Source: Trogon surrucura
Lineage: Eukaryota; Chordata; Aves; Trogoniformes; Trogonidae
Direction of reading: 5' to 3'
NCBI GenBank assembly: GCA_020746105.1
Contig: CM036629.1
Span: 2,425,501-2,489,500, forward strand
DNA length: 64,000 nucleotides
This document shows, piece by piece, positions 12,601 to 23,600 of this stretch (within the stretch, counting starts at the first letter, position 1; each line of letters opens with the position of its first letter). The notes under the pieces were generated by a model that did no database searches, was not told the origin of the DNA, and was given only the letters and a program-made list of their open reading frames with translations. The position numbers and the translations under genes are program-made.

Positions 12601-15254
12601 GGAATCCCTCTGGGATCTATTAAGTGTAATTACTAAGGACTTGGATCAGCAAAAAAAAAATATGTGCATTGTTTTCCAGCCTCAGCACTGTGGAAAGTGC
12701 TGAAAACTTAGCTGCTCCGTGACATTTGTGCTGAACTGTCACATAATTGCCAGGAACAGGCTGCTGTGAAATGGTTAAGCAGCATTTAGCAAAAGAAACA
12801 GAAGGGATTCGCTTTGCTTTCTCCAGAGCGTTCCAGCATCTCCCGTGACTCCGGGAAGGGAGCCCAGGAGATGCTCGTGTGAGGGGAACGGGCAACTGAA
12901 AACCCCACTTCTGAAGGGAAAAAAAAAGTGACTAAAGCGAGCGTGAGGATTCTTACGGAACTGTTTTGTCACCTCTGGTTTGGTGCTCGGGTGCCTGCGG
13001 GAGGTCTGGACCAGCAGGTGTATTTTAAAGAGTTTTGATTCTCGTTGAAGTCAAAAGCTGGCGTCTGACCCCAACTTTTTCAAAGCTAGAAGAAGATGTG
13101 GAGTTGGGCTCCAAACCCTCAAATGAATCCCGGATGACAGGAGCAAAGTCACCGAGGTGCTCTCTTCAGGTACATCAAAGGGCCCCTGAGATTAAACGGA
13201 TTTTAAAAGGACCCCGTCAAGTTAAACATCCCATTTCTCTCTGAACATTATTTACCTTGTGTTGTGCACGCCTGCAATGCCTGTACGTGAAAGAGATGAG
13301 AGGAAGAACAGTTTCGGATGATTATTTGGTTTAGGAAGAGCCAACACCCAAACCGTGCGCTTGCCGTGCGCCCTCCGGCGATGCTCAGACCCATCTCTTG
13401 TGGCGCGATGGCAAGAGGGTGTCTGCAGGACTGATCTACCTCCTTATTCCCTCTTAATTACAGTTTTCCCTTGTACGGACGTGTGTACCTGCCTCGGCCG
13501 TTTGAGATCAGGGTTTGAACTTGTCTGGTTGAGACGACAGAAACAAGGAAAACCCAGACCGCCTGTGTAAGCAGACCTGGGGAAGGCTCCCGATGGGGAA
13601 AAGAAAATACTGGGAAAACCTGAAAGTGAGAAAACTGAGAAGACCATGGGGATAAGCTACAGGGTTCAGTCCCGAGGAGGATAACCACTAAAATGTCCCT
13701 GAGCCCCTTTCCCAGCAGACTGGTCCAAAGGCAGATTAATGGGAGCATCGCTGTGCCCGGTCTGAGATGCAGGTGAAGCTTCACCAAACAGCGTGTGTCC
13801 GTTCGGGAGAGAAGAAGGAGACAGCTGTTATTTTTATCTCATTTTACACCCTTTAGGGCTAAAGGTGCCCCCGTCCCACCCCCACTTTGTTCCGTGGGAG
13901 CCCGGGCACCGTCCTCAGCTCCGGCTGCAGGGATGGGCTCGGGCAGAGCCCGGCGCTGGCTGCAGATTGGCTGCCTCCTCCTCACTTTCCCCAGCGACAG
14001 CGAAACCTGCTCGGAATATCTTGATGGCAAATAACATCCCTCGCACAGAGAGCGAGCGAGGAGGAAGACGATGCTGCAGCTGCTGGAATCCCTCCCCGGC
14101 GGGTACACGGTGGGGACCAGGGGGTTCTCTCGGAGATCCCTAACCCAGCAGATGCCTTGCAAATGCCGTTCGCTGCAATTATTTCCCCCCCTGCTTTGTT
14201 TGCAGGAAGGAGCAGCACCATTAGCAAACAGCTCAGGCCACTGAGATTTTACCCAACAGCACGTGACGATGGAAGAAAATGTCAGGGGTGGCCGGGGTGG
14301 GTTGATTTTGTTGGGTTTTTTTTTTTTGGCTGCTGCTGCCCTACCGTCAGGAGATGAGACAGGGGGATTTTAAAGGGCCAAGTCTGGAGCCTACACACAT
14401 CTCCCGGGTGCCTTTAGTGAGACCACAACGTGTCCCTGGAAGTCTTCATCTAAACGTCCGTGACTGCTCCTGCTAAATGAGGACAGGGAGATGAATCAGG
14501 CTCCGTTCGTGCCTGAGCACTGGCCCTTCTCGCAGGCATGCTGAGGACCTCTGTGCCTTGAACACTTCTTCCCCTTTTTAGAAGCTGCAGATGTTCAGCA
14601 CCTGCAGAAAAGATGTATTCTTTTTTTTTTTTTTTTCCCCCCTAATCCTAAAAATGTGATGTGTTTTGTGCTGATGGATAAAAGAGCTGCTGGCATTTTA
14701 GAAACCCTCTTTCCCTTTCCAGCGTCTCAACAATTCCTTTCTTCCTTTCCCGTTTTAGAACTCCTCAAAGACTCTAGGAACCTGTGAAGCATTCAGGCAC
14801 AGGCTTGAGCGTCGTGTCTCGTGGGCCTTTAAGGCCAAAAAAGATGGTGACGTTCGTGTAAGTCCCTTAATCCAACACCACCGACACTGGTCCTGGCGCG
14901 CTGGTTTCCGTTTTCATCTGACCGAACGACGACAATTGATGTGAGTTTGTTCTGAGGATGCAGGGGTCAGTGCACACAGAGACACAGAAAGACCGGGTGG
15001 CTTTAAATGTAATTTTAAAGCATTTGTACGGCTGTAGCACCGGCTTGATGACCCTGAAGCCCCAAAGTCCCCTGATAGCAAACACCAAGCAGCGCTGAAT
15101 TTCATCAATGTTATTGAGCCGTGGCCTCAAGAAATGACCTTTGTAAGGGCAACTTTCAATTACTAACGTGCAGCCCTGATGAAGGGAGGTTCTTTGCAAG
15201 GGACCAGTGAGAAATAACTGAGAAGAACAAAGTTCCTGTAGCTCAAGTCGAGGA

Positions 15255-15328
15255 CTTGTCGGTGTCAGGTTAATGACTGGACTTGATCGTCTTAATGGTC
15301 GTCTCCAATCTGGGCAATTCTGTGATCT
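15255..15328 (+). repeat. Old CR1 3' end, degenerate
   Basis: The stretch GACTGGACTTGATCGTCTTAA followed by TGGTCGTCTCCAATCT and CAATTCTGTGAT is a mutated version of the CR1 terminal consensus. Short and diverged, so older than the other copies. Confidence 0.7.
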
Positions 15329-17865
15329 AGCACCCTCTCCGTGTGACTCCTCCGCAGAGGTCTGCATCCCCACCTGGGCACCCATTGCAAGAGGCTGGAC
15401 ACCAAGGGACCCCCCTGAGCTGTTCCAGCTTCATTTCTAAGACGGAAACCAAGAGATGTGGGGAGAGAAGTGGTAATTTGAAGACCCCGTTTTTGCAAGA
15501 CCTGCCTCCCTGTCCCGATCTCGTGAGCGCAGCCGGAGGGAGGTATGCTTGCTCTCCTGAAGCTGGAGCCAGTGCTCCCAACTCAGAGCCAACCCAGCGG
15601 CCTCACTGACGGCACGCGCAGAGCTGCTTTATGGCAGATTGTATTTAAAAACAAGCTAATCTGTGAGGCTGACCTCAGTTCTGCGCAGGGATACTGCAGG
15701 CAGGGGAAAAACAGCCCTCCTCGGCGAAGAGCATCCTTCCTGTTCGTCGGCAGGCACCTTTCTGGAACAGCCCAGCTGCCCAGGAGATGAGAAACGCCCT
15801 TCTGGGCGAGCAGCTCCGCAGATGGCAGCGCTGCGGATGGCAGGGGAGCGGGCTGTCGGGCAAGCTGAAACAGTGTGGGCACACGGGTGGGCACGCACGG
15901 GCACGCTCACGGCCGGCCCTTCCCCGGGAGCCGCGAGTCGGAAAGCGAGGGGTGGGAAACGGGGCCGCGGGAAGTTGGGCAGCCTTAACTCTGAGTGGAA
16001 AGATCAGGAGGACAAGTGGAATTTGTGGGGTTTTTTGTTGTTTTTTGGCAGGACTACACATGTGAGTACCCCCAGTCCTGAGCATGGACGTGGGGACCGT
16101 GGGATAAATCCTTCCCCCTTAGCCTTCCCCTGCTCTTCCTCAGGGACTCGCTACACTCACTGCAGTTTGAAATGCTTTGAGATCCTTGACGGCAGGTGCA
16201 GGTGAGGTCACGGCGTTAGGCAGGAGGTTGGAACAGAAATCGCTGCGCCTCTCAATCCTCTCCTACACCTCCCTCCCTTGCTCCTGCCCAACCACCCCCC
16301 TCCCTGCCAGGCCACGGGAACAAAACCCTGCTCGCACAGTGCAATTCTTGCTAGAACAAATTGTTGCTGGCATTGTAGGTTATTTAAATCCACATATTAT
16401 CTCTTCCTCTGTATTACATTAGCTTCCTCCCAAACCTTCGCCATCTGTTCCACCCTCGGTTATGAATGTGAGAAAACTGAACATGCTGCTTCACAGCTAC
16501 AGCACTTAAAAAGTATGATGTGCATCCTAATGGCTTTTCTGTGCGCCTTTCCGTGCAGGCTGTGCCCTTTCGTTATTGCCCAGGATCCACTCGAAATAGC
16601 CATTAATGTTGTGTTGCATTAGTGGCTATTTACCTCCGGCGTTGCAGCCCAAGCCCTCCTCCGCGGACGGGAGGTTTGTGTCTGACGGCCTGGGTCTGCC
16701 CAAGAGGTGGGAGCCTCAGCAGCACATCTATGGCTTGGCCTGGGTGGGGAGAGACACCAGCACTGCCCGTGCCAGCGATCTGCAAAGAAACGGTGGTTTC
16801 GCTCCTCCTTCGGGGACCCGTGTCTCTCCCAGCTGCCTGCCACCGCGTGAGGTCGTGTTATCAAAGGTGCTTGGCCATCTGCAAGCCTCACAGACTCCAA
16901 CAGGGTTGATGTCCGTGCGATTACTGCTGCTGCTTTTCCCCTCCGAAAGCCTGTCAGGCTCCTAACGCTGCCTGTCATTTCTCCAGCGCTTCACAGGCAG
17001 CCACGCTAGCAGGTAAGGACAGCCAGGCTGGCCTCAGCACCCGTTTGTTTGCTCGCTGGTGTGTGCTCAGGGCTGGCTTCACTTGGAGATCTCTTTGGTG
17101 GTTTGTTTTTTTTTTGTCTGGACTCTCAAGATGCATCCTACGGCGCAGTCCACCAGCAAACACACAGTGTTCGGCTCATCTTAAAATGCTGTGTGGGTGC
17201 TTTTGAGCCTGCGCCGAAGCTTGCAAGATGAATAGGAAGCCAGAAAGCTACCGGGCTGTGTGTGGGGGTGATTTATCCCCAGCCACAGCAGAGAAAACCG
17301 TGGCAGATCTGTGGCTTAGTCCTGCCTGCACCTCGGCTGCTCACGGCCTGCAGATATCACCGCTCTCTCCCACCCGTTTGCTCTCTCCTCCCTTGGCTGC
17401 AGGTACCGACACCTTCGCTGCGCCGGCAGAGCCGTCGCTGGGCAGCCGGAGGAGCAGGGATGCTGTAGGTGAGGCAACAGTAATCGCACAGTACAGACCC
17501 AGATGCCTCTAGCCCAAACTTCTAGACAGATACCATTTAGGTTTCATGATCCCTGCCTCCCAATGAACCAAGCGTCATCTTCTGCTACCCTGACAGGGAG
17601 GTTTAGCTCCTGTCTTCTGCCAGAGCCTGAAACGTCACCCACCTCAGAGTTATAGATTTTCCATTTCTCCTCTGGCCAGGGCTGTGGGACATCCAGCCGC
17701 ACGGGACCCTTCCAGCCCTGCCCTGTGTTTGGCACTGACTCAGCAAGGGGCACCTTGGAGAGGCGGTGGCTTCCCCACTGCCTCCATCAGACCCCCAGCA
17801 CCTCTCCTGGCAACGCCAAGCCAACCGGGAGAACAAGTGAAGAGGCTGCTCTCAGTGATAAGTCT

Positions 17866-18200
17866 GGGAATCATTGAGTACCAGGGCTGGAAAAGACCTG
17901 AGACTCACACAGATAAACCTTCTCCCAAGGCAGGTCCAGCTCTGTCCAAATTATATCCGAGCTGCAGATGTCCAACCAGATCTTAGACCACCTCCTCCCT
18001 GCCAGCCACCACGGCCTCCCCAGGCAATTTACTCCAGCCCTCAACTTGTTAGTAGTGGCTAATGGCTAGCCACCGCCTCTAATGCTCAAATTTAAGCCAA
18101 ATAATTCTGTTTGTCGAGAGCAGATTATTCCCTTCTACTTTGCAGCAGCTGCTTTATGTCTTTGAAGATCGCTCTGTGTCTCCTTTTCTGGAGCTTAAAT
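17866..18200 (-). repeat. Degenerate CR1-like LINE fragment
   Basis: Shows the layout of an older CR1 subfamily in reverse: GGGCTGGAAAAGACCTGAG, then TCCAACCAGATCTTAGACC, and TCTTTGAAGATCGCTCTGTG before TTTTCTGGAGCTTAAAT. Identity is low. A fresher CR1 copy abuts its right side. Confidence 0.6.
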
Positions 18201-18685
18201 CATAGAATCACGGAATCATAGAATGTTGAGGTTGGAAGGGACCTCCAGAGCTCATCCAGTCCAACCCCCTGCCAGAGCAGGGTCACCCAGGGCAGCCACA
18301 CAGGAACGTGTCCAGGCGGGTTTGAAAGTCTCCAGAGCAGGAGACTCCACACCCTCTCTGGGCAGCCTGGGCCAGGGCTCCGGCACCCGCACAGCCAAGA
18401 AGTTTCTCCCCATGTTGAGGTGGAATTTCCCATGTTCTAACTTAAACTCATTGTTTCTTTTTCTATTGCTGGACACCAACTGAGAAGAGATTGTCCCTTT
18501 CCTCTTGACACCCACCTCTCAGATACCTCTATACATTAATAAGATCCCCTCTCAGCCTTCTCTTTTCAAGGCTGAACAGCCCCAGTTCTCTCAGTTCTCC
18601 AGCTCCTCCCAACAGCCAGCTGTTAGTGCCCAGCATGTCCTTGCCGCTCCCAAAACAAGGAGCCCAGGACTGGATGTCCCACGAG
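18201..18685 (-). repeat. CR1-type LINE fragment (3' part)
   Basis: Starts CATAGAATCACGGAATCATA, the reversed tail, then TTGAGGTTGGAAGGGACCTC, and runs about 480 bp through the CR1 3' region to AAAACAAGGAGCCCAGGACT. A minus-strand open frame inside it (18252-18515) is a remnant of this element, not a host gene. Confidence 0.92.
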
Positions 18686-18764
18686 GGGTTATCATCCAAG
18701 TCTCACAGGCTGGGGGAGAAGAAAGTGTGATTGTGCTCTTCACAGCAGTATCAACTGATGTCAA

Positions 18765-18868
18765 CTTTCCTGCTCTAGTGGGAGGTGTCCCTGCCCATGG
18801 CAGGGTCAAGATGATCTTTAAGGTCCCTTCCAACCAAAACCATTCCATGCTCCTACGATTCCGTGTTT
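18765..18868 (+). repeat. CR1-type LINE 3' terminus
   Basis: Reads CCTGCTCTAGTGGGAGGTGT, CCCATGGCAGGGTCAAGATG, ATCTTTAAGGTCCCTTCCAA and a decayed tail ending CTACGATTCCGTG. It is opposite in orientation to the copy at 18201-18685 and to that at 19279-19373. Confidence 0.85.
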
Positions 18869-19278
18869 GGCTGTAATCTGCTGTATCACCCTGATCTGCT
18901 AAGCTCCTGGCTAACCCTCACCCCTTGCTTTTCCCATCTAAGTATCCTTCTGGAATTGCATCCTCTTGCCTGCAGTTTGCAGACACCTTCTGACGTTGCA
19001 TCCACCCTCCCCGAGGTGCCTGTACCCCGTCCTGGCTCTGCAGCAGCCACATCCCCAAAACCCTGAGCTGTATCGCGTTGTGCAGATTGGTGCAGGCAAA
19101 CCCGAGCAGCAGCCAGCTCAGGAATGTCCCCTGCTCCACGACCATGGATCCCGCTCTTGGGTACAACGCGGTGACAAAGCCACCTCTTCAGTGCCGTCCC
19201 ACAGCGGCAGAGTGACGGAGAAACGCTGCAGCTTCACACAATGCCCAGATACCAGGATTTAACCACTTACATCGCAAC

Positions 19279-19373
19279 AGAATCACAGAATGGAATCATA
19301 GAATGGCTTAGGCTGGAAGGGACCTTTGAGATCATCTCATCCAACCTCCCTGCCACGGGCAGGTCCAGCCACA
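19279..19373 (-). repeat. CR1-type LINE 3' terminus
   Basis: Reversed tail AGAATCACAGAATGGAATCA, then GGCTTAGGCTGGAAGGGACC and ATCCAACCTCCCTGCCACGG. About 95 bp, 5'-truncated, lying some 400 nt from the donor of JPH3 exon 4. Confidence 0.88.
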
Positions 19374-19768
19374 CTCTTGTGCCAGCGTGAAGTCCTGTTG
19401 TCATGACCCAAAAAACCACCCACAAGCATCACCAGCACCGTGCCTACTCCTGCAGCTTTCCCACCAGGCGATCGCTCAAAACCCTGGCAATAAATGTATT
19501 TTTATTGCTGGCCCCGGGGCCGAGTTGCAAAACGAACTCGAACTTGCCGCTCACATCCTCCGGGGAGAAACCTGCTGTTCCCACCAAAGAGCAGAAAACC
19601 CCACGCCAGCTTCCAGCACGCGCTGTTACGCAGGAGGGGAGGAGGAGGGACTCAAGGCACAAACCCCCAGTAATTCGGGGACCGGCTCTGTTGGCAGAGC
19701 TGCAGTGCCACACCAGCTCTGCACCAGGTTTCTCGGCCACATTCCAACCCACAATTTCGCCTACTTAC

Positions 19769-20685
19769 CGTACTTGATTTGAGCGCATCCCCATTGTCCT
19801 CTTCAGATTCTAGTGCAACAGGTAAAGATTTCTGTGGCGGGGAGAAGGTTAAGTCCCACCTTAGTAGCCGAGGTTCAGCTTTGTCCCCGAATCTCAGGTT
19901 TTCCAGTTTCTGCACTGTGGGCTCAGCAGAGGAAGCTGGCCTGAAATTCTCTTTGTTCTGGGACTTAGACCTCAGTCTCTGAACCCCGAAGCCCCGCTCT
20001 TCCCCGCGGTGGTCATCAGCCATGCTCCTGCAGGGTCCCCCTTTGCTATAGTGTCTTTTTTGGGTGTGAATCTCTTGCATATAAGAATCCATCCTCATGA
20101 GGGGCTTCATCTCCATCTCGTAGTTGCTCATCTTCTCCTCATCTAGCTCAAGCAGTTTGGAGCTCCCTGAGCTGTGGTTGTGGGACCTGTGGTGGGAAGT
20201 CCATGAAACCGTGGCTGGGGAATCTGTCCACCTCTCTCTTTGCTTGTGGTTGGAGGCCGAATGTTTGTGTCCGCCGCTCCGACCTCTGTAGTCTTCAGGG
20301 ACGGAGGCCGAAGGCTGACCGCTGCGCAGCGTCCCGCTTCTCACGCCGCGACTCCCGCCGACCTTCTCTTCGCTCCAGCTGTTGGGTCGCAAGTAATCCC
20401 CGCCGCGCCCCTCCAGCAACATCTGGATCTCCCCACCCCTCTCTTCGTCCACCGAGACCTGCCTGGAGAAGTGAGCGCTCTTGTTCCTGCAGGAAGGTCC
20501 CAGGGGCGGCGTGGAGGAGGGACTGGCAGGGAAGCTCTGCAGCGGGCTGTCGTCGGGAGTCAGGTCGGACGGCGTGGTCCCTTTGCGGTAGAGCTCGGGG
20601 CTCTCTTGTTGGAGAGGCGTCCCCGTGGAGAGGACCTCAATGTCGTCGCTCGAGTTCTGGCGCTTCGGTCGCTGGCATTCGAGCC
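19769..20685 (-). CDS. JPH3: JPH3 coding exon 4: divergent region
   Basis: A 917-nt exon encoding residues 429-734. It opens with GLECQRPKRQNSSDDIEVL, continues through the conserved KGTTPSDLTPDDSPLQSFP stretch and the FSRQVSVDEERGG block, and ends FSPPQKSLPVALES...LKSST. This is the divergent region, rich in Ser, Pro, Arg and Glu, whose role is poorly fixed in the family. It is 12 residues longer than in human JPH3; one added piece lies around EMKPLMRMDSYMQEIH, where the human protein is shorter. Cys432 stands where human has Tyr. The acceptor is unusual: AAAAAAAAG|GG, with the pyrimidine tract about 20 nt further upstream. The donor is ACG|GTAAGT, phase 0. The open frame runs 38 codons past the donor into intron 4. 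Confidence 0.95.
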
Positions 20686-23600
20686 CTTTTTTTTGTGCAG
20701 CCGCCGAGAGAAGAGAGAGGGAGAGAGAAAAGCAACAGGATTATTTGCTATTCTGCGGGCGCCCACCGGGCTTTTCACGTCAAAGAACAGGGCTGGGAGT
20801 GTCGGGCGGCAGGGGAATGGCGGGGCGAGATCAGAATGGCAGCAGTGCAGCACAATAAACAGCTTCTGCTGCTAGACCAAGAGAAAAGGCGTCCCCGGTT
20901 TTACACCAAACCTGCCATCATCACCCACAGCGTCCTCAGAGCAGCGCGACACGAGCGGCCACAGCCCAGCACAGGAGCTGGTTTGGCATCGGCTGCCGGC
21001 GTTGTCAAGGCAGAGGCATCCCGTGCTAAGGTTGCGGTTCTCTGCTGTTAACCCGAGGGCTACCAGCCCTTTGAGAATCCACCCAACACTGCCATGGGTC
21101 TTATTGCCAGCCCCCCAGTCCTCGTCGCCCCTGCTGCCAGCGGGCACCCTGCTTGCTCAGGGACGTGGGCGGAGAACCATGTGTATGTATTCCATAATAC
21201 ATAAAAAGAAAGGAATTGCACTGGTTTGGCAGCCTTACACTGCTGGACCGACAGCCTTCACACCTCTCCCTCGATGGGAAACACGTCGGCTTTGCGGCTG
21301 CACGGTTTCGGAAGGTTTCACAGGGAGACGGTCCCATCTGGGCAGATGTGCAAGGTTCCCGTTAAGAAAAAACCCCACAAACCATATATTGAACAGCTTC
21401 CCTGCCCCGTACAGGTAAGGACACGGATATTTCCCCACTCGGCCCCTCTTGCTGGACGTGATGGGGAGCGTGTGGGTGGTCGTGTCTCACATGTTTAGGC
21501 AGAGGCGCAGCAGCACGTTCAGGGCTACATGAGTACAACACACACCATCATCCTTATTTCATCATGCTGAATGCACTTCGTTCCCTCTGAGCCCCGAGCA
21601 CGCCCCAGACAGTGTCTCCCTGGGGACAGGGACCTCAAGAGCGGTTGAGTGTCTTCTGCTGGAGAGCACCAGCTGGCAAGAAACACGTCGCTTCTCTGGA
21701 CACTTAGAGAAAAACCTGCAATTTATTAATCAGTGATGAAACACCGAAGTATTTCAAGGGAGTGCAAGCTAATAGTGGTTAATTCTCATTTTACCCTCTC
21801 AAGGCATAGTTGTTCCCAGCTAAAGCCATGCTAAATTACGTGAATAATTTGATAAATATATTAACTGCCTAATGCCCCTGAAATGCATCTAATTGCAATT
21901 GCTATGGCTAGACAAGAAATGAGTCTCAAAAAAAAAAGGAAGAACTCAATTTCTCACCACGCTCTAAAAAATAAGTGCTCTGAAGCGCCTGCTCTACTCT
22001 CTTCACTTCTGCCGAGCGATTTTTCTCTATTGCATCTTCTCGGGGAGCTGCTGCTGCTGCCGCTGGGACGTGCCTTTGCCCAGAGCCGTCCCCGCGTCCC
22101 ACCGCGCCGTGGTCCGGATACGTGCGGGGGATGCCGAGAGCGTGCGGGTGGGTGCCCCCACCAGACATTTGCAGGGGAGGTAAATAGTAATGAGGCTGCT
22201 TGAAAATTTCCTACTGAAGCGATTTCTTGATGGGAAATTATCTCCTAATGACTGTCAATTTTTTTTTTTTTTTTTTTAAGTATTATTTGCCACAGAAAAT
22301 TCTGTTTGTGCTTTGGGAAAATACTCAGTTCAATCTTAGTTCATCCCGTGTCCCTGTTTGATTGTGAGAGACTGAACCTCCCGGGATTTATCTGGGGCCC
22401 CTGAGCAATCCTTGTGCTTACTGGTAGGAAATTGTCGTGAAGGAGAAAGGTGAAGTTCGCCCGCTTCGTTTTTACACAGAATAACTGCCTCTGGGGAAAA
22501 AAACCAAACTGATTTTGTGGCTGTTGTTTAGATGTTCCCATTCCCTCCGATACCACTGATTGATGGGAAACTGAGGCAGGGAGGGAATAAATGGTTTCGC
22601 ATGAGAAAGGTGTCAAGCCAGCCATCGGCACAGGCTCACCCAAGACTGGGGGTGTCTCTGTTCATCTCAGGCTGGAGGAGCAGGGACCTGAAACCTTCCC
22701 TCTGGCTCCAACAAGCCCAAAGCCCATCTCCAACGGCCCAACCAGCCACAGCCTTGCTACACCTCCTGCCCCCATGCCTTAGCTCCAACCTCAACTTCCC
22801 TCATCCTCCGAGCCCCATGATGGGTGTGACAAAGCCCAACGATGCTCCAACCCTGTAGACCCACAGCTGCAACCACGTTTTTAAGCACCCTCTCACCCTA
22901 AGTCTTCCCCCGCGGAGAGCTGAGCTAATTCTGCTTCTCTGTGGGTAAATTCCCTGAGTTTTGCAGCCCCTGGCTGGGGGTTGCAGAGGAGCCGGTGGCC
23001 AGTGGAGCTGGGGCACGGCTGCCCCTCCGGCCCCGCGGGGATGCAGGCATCTCCTCGCGGAGGAACTCGACAGATGCACGGTGCCGTCTTGCCGGCTTTC
23101 GACACCCGAGGACGTGCAACAATTATTCCGAGCTAAAATTAGCCGCCGAGCACGTGATGTTCCTGGAAGAACGGTTGTGAGAGCGCGAAGGAGGATGCGG
23201 AGCACCAAATCTGGATTTCCAGGAGGGGCTGGAGCAGCCGCGCCCCGTTGTGGCATCTTCAAAAGCCAAGGACGTGCCCCTGGGCGCTGCCGTGGCTCTG
23301 AGGACCCACATATGGGATTCAGGAGCTACGATGAGCTCCTGCCTCTGCCACCGACGTGCTGCCGTCACCTCGGGGGAGTCACTCCACCCGCCTGTGGGCT
23401 GATGCCAGGGAGAGCCGGGAAGCAGGGAAGCAAAACCACAGCGAGCGTGATGGGGATGTGGAAGATCCCCCCCCGCAGACAGAGATGGAAAACCACAGCC
23501 GAGGGGGCGATGCAGGGTACTGAGGAGGGACAGATTTTGGGTTTGCCTGGTAAAGGCCTTATGGTGCTGCTGTGGGGGTCTGGGGTTGCTGGAGCCTCAA

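Larger units (their letters stand above)
7934..19768 (-). other. JPH3: JPH3 intron 4
   Basis: An 11.8-kb phase-0 GT-AG intron between the divergent-region exon and the membrane-anchor exon. It holds most of the CR1 fragments in the window (8573-8780, 8851-8940, 15255-15328, 17866-18200, 18201-18685, 18765-18868, 19279-19373), an AT microsatellite near 8783-8818, a C15 run (9650-9664) and AT-rich unique stretches near 12380-12620 and 16330-16640. No internal exon is supported. Confidence 0.9.

Noticed and set aside
18252-18515. 87-codon minus-strand open frame
   Set aside because: Lies wholly in a CR1 fragment and is a remnant of that LINE's 3' region.
20203-21051. 282- and 211-codon plus-strand frames across JPH3 exon 4
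   Set aside because: Antisense shadow of the GC-rich coding exon; Arg/Ser-rich with no family match.
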